A DNA stretch of 64,000 nt. Origin: Asterochloris sp. CNOR1 (lineage: Eukaryota; Chlorophyta; Trebouxiophyceae; Trebouxiales; Trebouxiaceae). Each line of letters begins with the position of its first letter. Within the stretch, counting starts at the first letter, position 1. The stretch is from assembly GCA_963969365.1 (NCBI GenBank), contig OZ017754.1, forward strand, positions 2,542,001 through 2,606,000, in the 5' to 3' direction. The position numbers and the translations under genes are program-made. Shown here piece after piece: positions 58,801-64,000 of the stretch. The notes below the pieces were generated by a model that saw only the letters and a list, made by a program, of their open reading frames with translations, was not told where the DNA came from and searched no databases.

Positions 58801-60883
58801 ATCTGTAGGCAGGTAGAGGCACTGTTGAGCTTGCCATACCAGTCCACCAAGAGGCATTTTTCACATACGCAGAGCACTGCTGCCCTGTGACTTACACCAG
58901 CAGCCTGTGCTGACCCTAGGAGGGCTGGCGCAGGCATTCACTCGCCTGCCAAGGACATCAAGACAGTTTGCAGGGCAAGGGCAGCATCCCTGGCAGGTCC
59001 TGTCCTGAGTATGCATGGCCCTCTGGAGTACGGATGGCCAGAAAGCAAAGCAAAGGGTGAAGAAGCACTCGCCTTGAGCAGCCCGCCATTTTGTATCTTT
59101 CCTGACAGCACCTTCAGCAGCGTGGACTTGCCAGACCCAGGCGGTGCCAGAAGCAGGCACATGCGGCCCTGCAGGGAGGCACACAGCTCAGCGCACAGCT
59201 TCTATCACCCCTGCACTGGGGTTCAACCCTAACCCTAATGTCAGCCAGATATGTGTGACTCAAAGACTCTCACAGCACAGAGAGCTGCTTAGCGGGCAAG
59301 CTCGCAAGTTGTAATCCCAAGACGACAGCATGCAGCATCTGCAATAAGGACTGCATTCGATCCCACGATCTCCCTCAATTCAGCATTCGTATGCAATTTG
59401 CAGCACTCACTGGTCTCAGGACGCCGCTGACTCCCTTCAGTATCTTGATCTGGCTGCTCTTGGTGGTGCGAATGCCCAAAAACTTTGTGAAGTACTGCAG
59501 GGCGGGCAATCAGGCAGTGAGAGCAGGGAAATCTGACCAGAAGGCAGCAGAAGCAGATCTGCAGCCTTCCAGCGGGGCAGCGCTGTGCAATGCGAAGTTG
59601 TGGACTGCCGAACCCATCACCAACATCTGTCTGGGGTGCATGCTGGCATATAGGCTGCCTGGGCAGCAACATGCCCCAAGCAGCGCGGTCTAGAGTCAGG
59701 GCCCTTGGCCACATGGCAACAGCAGAGGGGACAAGGGGTTCAACAGCTGAAGTCCTGCTGTTGCAGCCCCACCTCAAGGAAGCCAATGGCTGCGTTCTTG
59801 AAGTTGGGGAGTCCGGCGCTGCCCACGCGGACCTTGGCGTCCACTGTCACGTTCTGGAAACGCACCTCAATTTTGCTGCGCTCGATGCCAGCCCTGCACA
59901 TGCGACAAGAGACGTCCTTTGCATTCTGCTGTGAAGGTCACTGCAGGTAGGCATGCGGCTGAGGCAACGCAGCCAACAACTTGCTGGGCAGCGCGTCAAC
60001 ATCGTTGTGGTGTCCTCTGAGCACCTCTGGTGGCATGCATGCCCTGTCCGCTGTGGCACAACAAGCTTGTACTGCCAGCCCACCCCTTGGCTGTTCCCAC
60101 CTGCCCTGATGCTGCTTAGACTGCTGAGCACTTTCTGTTGAACCTGATTGTCCACTTCACTGCCCTCCCTGGCAGGACCTTCCATTGCGCCCGTGTGTTC
60201 AGCTTATGCCATCCAGCCCCGCCCCTGGCCCGTTTCCTATGCTTTTGGCAGTGTTCCTTGCCACAAATACCTCAGCTCATCACAAGCACCCCCAACTCAT
60301 GCTGTGATGAAAACGACCAGCTATTTTCGATGTGGAAAGCCAGTGCCTCGCTAGACAATGCGACATGATTGCACCCAGAGTTGAGCCCCTGTGTTACACA
60401 AGATGCAAATATGCGCCTTTTGGGACCACCCCTTTTTGGGTAATGAACTATTGCAAATCACCCTGGGAGTACCAGCCAATGTCAGCTTCAGCCTGTGTCT
60501 TACCTGTCCTGACGCTGCTTGATCTTGCTGAGCAGCTTCTCATTGTCCTGATCATCCACCTCCATGGCCCGCCTGAGCACGTTTTGGCGCGCCTGCTTGT
60601 TCAGCCGCCTCACGTCGATCAGCTCCATGTCTATTTTCTTGCTGCCCAGGGGTAGGACAGCCATCCGGCTGCCGTGAGGGTGCGCCTTCAGCTTCTCCAG
60701 GGCAGCTTTCTGCAGCTCCTCTGTGTCATCCGCCTCTTGCCTGTAGCAGAGTAGGGCAGAGGTGTCGATACTCTGGAAGACCTCAAGTTGTTCACCAAAA
60801 GAGCCCTCTGAGGAGCGTCTGCCATGTGTCTGCAGCAGAGCAGGGCGGCAAGCCAAGTGTATGTACGGCAGTGATGTGCCCAT
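40816..60883 (-). CDS. PDR-type (full-size ABCG) ABC transporter
   Basis: A plasma-membrane-type exporter by family, with the (NBD-TMD)x2 order of pleiotropic drug resistance transporters. NBD1: [20 protein letters not shown] (Walker A, exon 59168-59073), GGNITYNG and YVQQNDQHY (58802-58702), [16 protein letters not shown] (58114-58068), [12 protein letters not shown] (signature, 57070-56926), [10 protein letters not shown] (Walker B, 56610-56557), [13 protein letters not shown] (56279-56104). TMD1 includes [20 protein letters not shown] (55027-54818), 54172-54041, 53715-53663, 53311-53186, 52590-52432, 52092-51978, 51715-51662, 51352-51289. A linker (from 50464) precedes NBD2: [10 protein letters not shown] (48451-48423), [20 protein letters not shown] (about 47150), [13 protein letters not shown] (about 46650), [32 protein letters not shown]2 includes [35 protein letters not shown] (41809-41742), [18 protein letters not shown] (41352-41197), and the last exons 41000-40924 and 40826-40816 ending FLNFQSR-stop. 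The N-terminal exon ends at 60504; the start at 60883 is tentative. One exon between 54818 and 54172 was not found. Substrate unknown. Confidence 0.93.
42884..43140. repeat. Triplicated exon start in PDR gene
   Basis: The acceptor and first codons of the exon coding [12 protein letters not shown] (minus strand, from about 42925 downward) recur twice in the upstream intron, near 43020 and near 43125. The copies read [12 protein letters not shown] and [10 protein letters not shown], each after CTGCAG. Confidence 0.8.
49349..49560. repeat. Partial exon duplication in PDR linker region
   Basis: The 5' end of the exon that starts [16 protein letters not shown] (49349-49445 on the plus strand) recurs upstream at about 49450-49560. 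Shared plus-strand blocks are gggcgcgcactg, ggaccatgcc and gagccctgcag or aagccctgcag. Confidence 0.7.
50581..50612. repeat. Poly-G tract in PDR intron
   Basis: A G-rich run (GGGTGGGGGGGAAA followed by about 17 G) in the intron before exon 50464. On the minus strand it is a poly-C pyrimidine tract about 115 nt upstream of the acceptor. The length may be a sequencing estimate. Confidence 0.85.
54960..55215. repeat. Partial exon duplication in PDR gene
   Basis: The start of exon 55027-54818 (plus-strand text ggctgggccagctcagactc, then ggccccacttgctcttcatg) recurs in the preceding intron at about 55140-55215 (ggctgagccagctcaggccg, then ggccccacttgttcctgcca). Confidence 0.75.
60095..60565. repeat. 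Partial exon duplication at end of PDR N-terminal exon
   Basis: The donor end of the N-terminal exon (60497-60565; cttacctgtcctgacgctgc ...) recurs in the following intron at about 60098-60160 (cccacctgccctgatgctgc ...). Both include a plus-strand ACCTG, that is CAG|GT on the coding strand. Confidence 0.7.
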
Positions 60884-62726
60884 GCAGTGGCAGCAAAGAA
60901 GCTCAGCTGCTTAGGCCCCCTGGAATTTGCCAAGCTCGCACGGCTTGGCCCAGCTACCTTGACTAAACATCAAGCTCTAAGCTCTTTTGGTAGCTGTGCC
61001 TCCTGTCTGTGCAAGGTTCTGCCAGCCAGCTAACAGGCCTGCAGATGTAGATGCGGCAGATGGGTGCACACTGCTGGCAGGGTGCAGCAGAAGGTTGCCA
61101 GGCGACGACAGACTCAAAGGCAGTGCCACTGTGCTCTATGTGGAAGTGGTTGTCAGAGATCTTTTGCACAGCATGACCTGAGTCAACATAACTGAGTCAC
61201 CGGCACAAAGTGGCGGGGAACCTCTGCCCCTGCTGCATGCACTTTTTTGGGTCCATCGATGCTTGGCCTGGCCGTGGGACGTTTCTGGCGGCAGTGCAAC
61301 CTGCTGGCACTCAATAAATTCGCTCCTGGAACACTGGCTTGCCTGGCAAAGCAATTGCTGCTCCTGAACATGCCGCCCTCTGCCTCCCCGTGAGTGACAT
61401 CCTCTGTGCTGCCTGCTCCGCCACCCCACATTTTCGTGCTCTTACAGCTAGGTGTGCTCTCCGCTGCGGCCGTGGTCAGAGGCTTGCCATGGTTGCAGCG
61501 CCTGCACAGCAGCCCCGAGAGATTCAGCAGGAATAACATCCGATTTGCAACATATGTGGCATGGGCAAGCGGCAGCACCATGCATGCCACCAGTCATTGG
61601 TGGCAGAAGGTCTGTGTCAGGGCAGCTGTTCCTCATATTGTATCTTTGCCTTAATGCTGCCCCAGGACGGCACAGTCAATAAGTCCATAGGCAGATGGGT
61701 GCATTCTTGCCTAATTCGCGTTGTGGGTTCTCTGAGACAGCACCACCCCTCTGGATCAGCAGAAGGCCACTGTCATGACAATGCCTGGCCCGGCTGACAT
61801 TGTTTCATGATGGTTAGTCAGAAAGTAAGAAAGTCAGATGGGTCTGCCTAGCGCCAGCTCGAGCAGATGGTGGCGCCACCATCAGGCTAGATCGAGAAGA
61901 CCAGGCCTGCTTCAGTAACACTCTGCCAGGTCTACATCACTGAGCAGCAAAAGCTCAGCGAAACCTCAGGCATCCTGGTGCTGCATCTCAATGGCAGGGC
62001 TAAGTAGACCCTCGACTGTCTCTTTTTGGGTGATCAGGTTTGGCAGAAGTCGGCCGTAGGAAGCTTGATTTACCATTTCAAAACAAATTCAGAAAAGTAC
62101 AGTGCTGGGCGCAGCAAAGCAGCGAAAGTGCTGGAAGCGGGAAGCAATGAAGCAGCTGGGACCTGGAAGGGGACTGCCTATATGCAAGTCAGGTCGTTCA
62201 GACTACTGTGCTTCGCAGCACCATTCATTGTGTGGCAATGCCAGCGCTCTGGTCAAGGCATACTTCTGTCAGACTGGCTTGCCGTTGCACCTCAGTGCTC
62301 GTCAGGACTATGGCGGGAAGAATCAAACAGCAATGAAAAGCGAGGGTCCCCACCAGAGTGGAATGGTTGGCAATGCCACCTGTGCCACTAAGCCTAGCGG
62401 TTACTTGCCGTCATGCAGCCGCAGGGGAGACACAGTACTGCCCACTGCATACCATGGCTTCAGCGCTGAAAGAGGGTGGGAGTAGGACGCCGAGATGTCA
62501 AAACGGGCATTGGGCCATGCTCAAAACGAAAGGCGGTGGGGCTGGGTGGGCTTGCGTGGCAGCTGATGTGAGCCTTTCTGCTGGCTGTGCGCCTGCACAC
62601 GCTGCTGCGCGTCCAGTCCACTTCTGCTGGTGATGTGCGTGCTGACGCCGGAGAGCGCTGTGGTGACACCAGCTGCTAGTGTCTAGTGACACTTGATGCA
62701 GCACCTTCTGAAGGTTGCTTCCACAG
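60884..62726. other. Intergenic between kinase and PDR genes
   Basis: About 1.8 kb downstream of the kinase stop and upstream of the proposed PDR start. It may hold the PDR promoter and an undetected first exon. I see no exon with family support; the open frames near 61183-61590 (both strands) look like chance. Confidence 0.4.
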
Positions 62727-64000
62727 TCATGTGGCCTCCTGAGAAGCTCCATCCTGCTGCTCCCGCTGGTCCAGCAGACGCTTGATGATGTCATGGACTG
62801 CTCTCGCTGAAGGCCGCTGGGAAATTGGGCGCTCCAAACCTGCAGACGTGGGCCTCAGTGTGGTGTCCTGCCTGCATCACTGCCCTGTGTGCTAGTCCAG
62901 GGCAGCAATCTCACTTTGGACAGCGTGATTCAGTGTCATGCCGCGCAGTCAAGTTCCTCTAGACACCAGTAATACAGCACAGAATTGCTGTCTTGATGCC
63001 ATTCAGCACATCAATGAGGTCTGCTGCTGCTGAGAGTTGGGGCACTGGCCAATCACACACAATAAGGGCAGCAAGTGCAGGCTAGCGCCATCGCCTGCAC
63101 TTGCAGACCGCTCAGAGTCAAGATTCAAGGGAGCGTGAAGAGAGGCTGCCTGCATGTCCACAGCTGCCTAGCGCACGTGATAATATGCCGCACGCATCCC
63201 TGCTGAGGTGCTTTCAAGAGCTGAATATCTGGCGAGATGGTGTTGCAAAGCACCAGCTGCATAACCTAAGTCAGGTGCCTGAGCTCCGCTAGACTACAAA
63301 GCTGGGCAGCAGTGGAGCGCAAATTAGTCAGCAAAGCCTGTCGCCCTGCTTACATGCGTCGATGAGGTCGGCAATCTCTGCCGGGCACTCCTGCGGCGTG
63401 TCAGGGCGACGTAGCTGGCCCCTCAGCGGCACCTCCTTGGTCACCACCTCCCTGCAGGGCAGTGTGGTGCAGTCTTGTGGAACTGCCACCGCCACCAGCA
63501 GTTTGCTGGCTTTGATGCCCTGCTCCCAGTCGAAGGCCTACCTGTTGATGCTGCAGCAGTAGCTACTCGCTGCTCATGATACAGCAGTTCCCACACTCTC
63601 TTTCTGTCCTGAGTTGCACAATCTGCTTCTGCTAGGAGACCAGAACAATTCGCCCGCTCAACAGGTTGCCAGCCAGACAGGTGTGCCTGCTGTAGAAGAG
63701 GGCGCAGTGCAGGGGACTGCATGCACAGCCAGGCTCCAGCTGGCCTCCATCGGGCCACTTGCTCCATAGGCAAGTGGAGACTGCCTCATGCAGCCAGGCC
63801 AAGTCTGCCTGCTCACCAGAGCACCACGCCAAAGCTCCACAGGTCTGCCGCAGGCGTGCAGCGCTCTCCCAGCAACACCTCTGGGGCTGCAGCATGGAGC
63901 AGGCAACATGTCACAAGGGCCATGTCATGCACATCAACAGGCAGACTGTTGCTGGCAGCAGGCATGTTGCCTCTCCCAAAAGAACCTCTGGAGCTGCAGC
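62727..64000 (-). CDS. Serine/threonine (TKL-like) protein kinase, C-terminal part
   Basis: Three exons of the C-lobe join in phase. 63886-63817 gives APEVLLGERCTPAADLWSFG, the APE motif and the invariant Asp of subdomain IX. 63451-63354 gives EVVTKEVPLRGQLRRP and ECPAEIADLIDAC. 62839-62727 gives SQRPSARAVHDIIKRLL, the subdomain XI Arg, then a short tail to TGA. The phrase T.EVP.RGQLR..  ..PEECP.E...LI..C is typical of algal and plant tyrosine-kinase-like (Raf-like) kinases. The N-lobe, catalytic loop and any receptor part lie beyond the window edge. The substrate is unknown. Confidence 0.85.
63855..64000. repeat. Partial exon duplication in kinase gene
   Basis: The start of exon 63886-63817 (minus strand CTGCAG then codons for APEVLLGERC) recurs at the right edge of the window (about 64000-63965) as APEVLLGEATC after CTGCAG. 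The outer copy soon diverges and reaches a stop codon, so the inner one is the likely functional exon. Confidence 0.75.

Noticed and set aside
59226-59242. Telomere-like CCCTAACCCTAA
   Set aside because: Only two units inside a PDR intron; not an array and not the usual plant/algal CCCTAAA type.

Overview
This is nuclear DNA of an intron-rich eukaryote, most likely a green alga; a trebouxiophyte is my guess from overall style, not something proven here. Almost every gene is split into short exons (about 30 to 350 nt), acceptors are very often CTGCAG, and donors are often GTGAGC or GTGGGC. The products are plant/algal families: a full-size PDR-type ABC transporter, a CW zinc-finger protein, a CLPTM1 membrane protein, a PITH-domain protein, a GT31 glycosyltransferase, F-box proteins, a TKL-like kinase and proline/alanine-rich secreted proteins. 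I saw no rRNA, tRNA, CRISPR or intact transposon, but did not exhaustively search for tRNAs. Exon borders were read by hand from splice motifs plus reading phase and need RNA support.

Layout, left to right: 5' end of a DEAD-box RNA helicase gene (1-531, minus); exons of an unidentified acidic protein (1486-1971, minus); complete CLPTM1 homolog (2392-8064, minus, 10 exons, 558 aa by my count); GT31 glycosyltransferase with a C-terminal PAN-like domain (8340-14438, minus) whose introns hold two satellite arrays; F-box gene (14983-16158, plus); CW-domain gene (16234-21253, minus); secreted Pro/Ala-rich gene (22959-27353, plus); second F-box-like gene with an unexplained frame change (27870-28779, minus); paralog of the secreted gene in inverted orientation (30155-37262, minus); PITHD1 homolog (38174-40512, plus, 5 exons, 209 aa); a roughly 20-kb PDR/ABCG transporter gene (40816-about 60883, minus, at least 40 exons); and the 3' end of a protein kinase gene (62727-64000, minus).

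There is no operon logic. Gene pairs are divergent (GT31/F-box, CW/secreted plus-strand copy, secreted minus-strand copy/PITHD1) or convergent (F-box/CW, PITHD1/PDR).

The most unusual signal is structural. At about ten places in at least six genes an exon end together with its splice site is repeated, in degenerate form, inside the adjoining intron. Several copies keep an open frame and a usable splice site, so they could be alternative exons or relics of local duplication. The second is the tail-to-tail pair of secreted proteins: their last exons match in size (180 and 209 nt in both), but one copy carries an extra GC-AG intron and the other a reading-frame switch in its linker.
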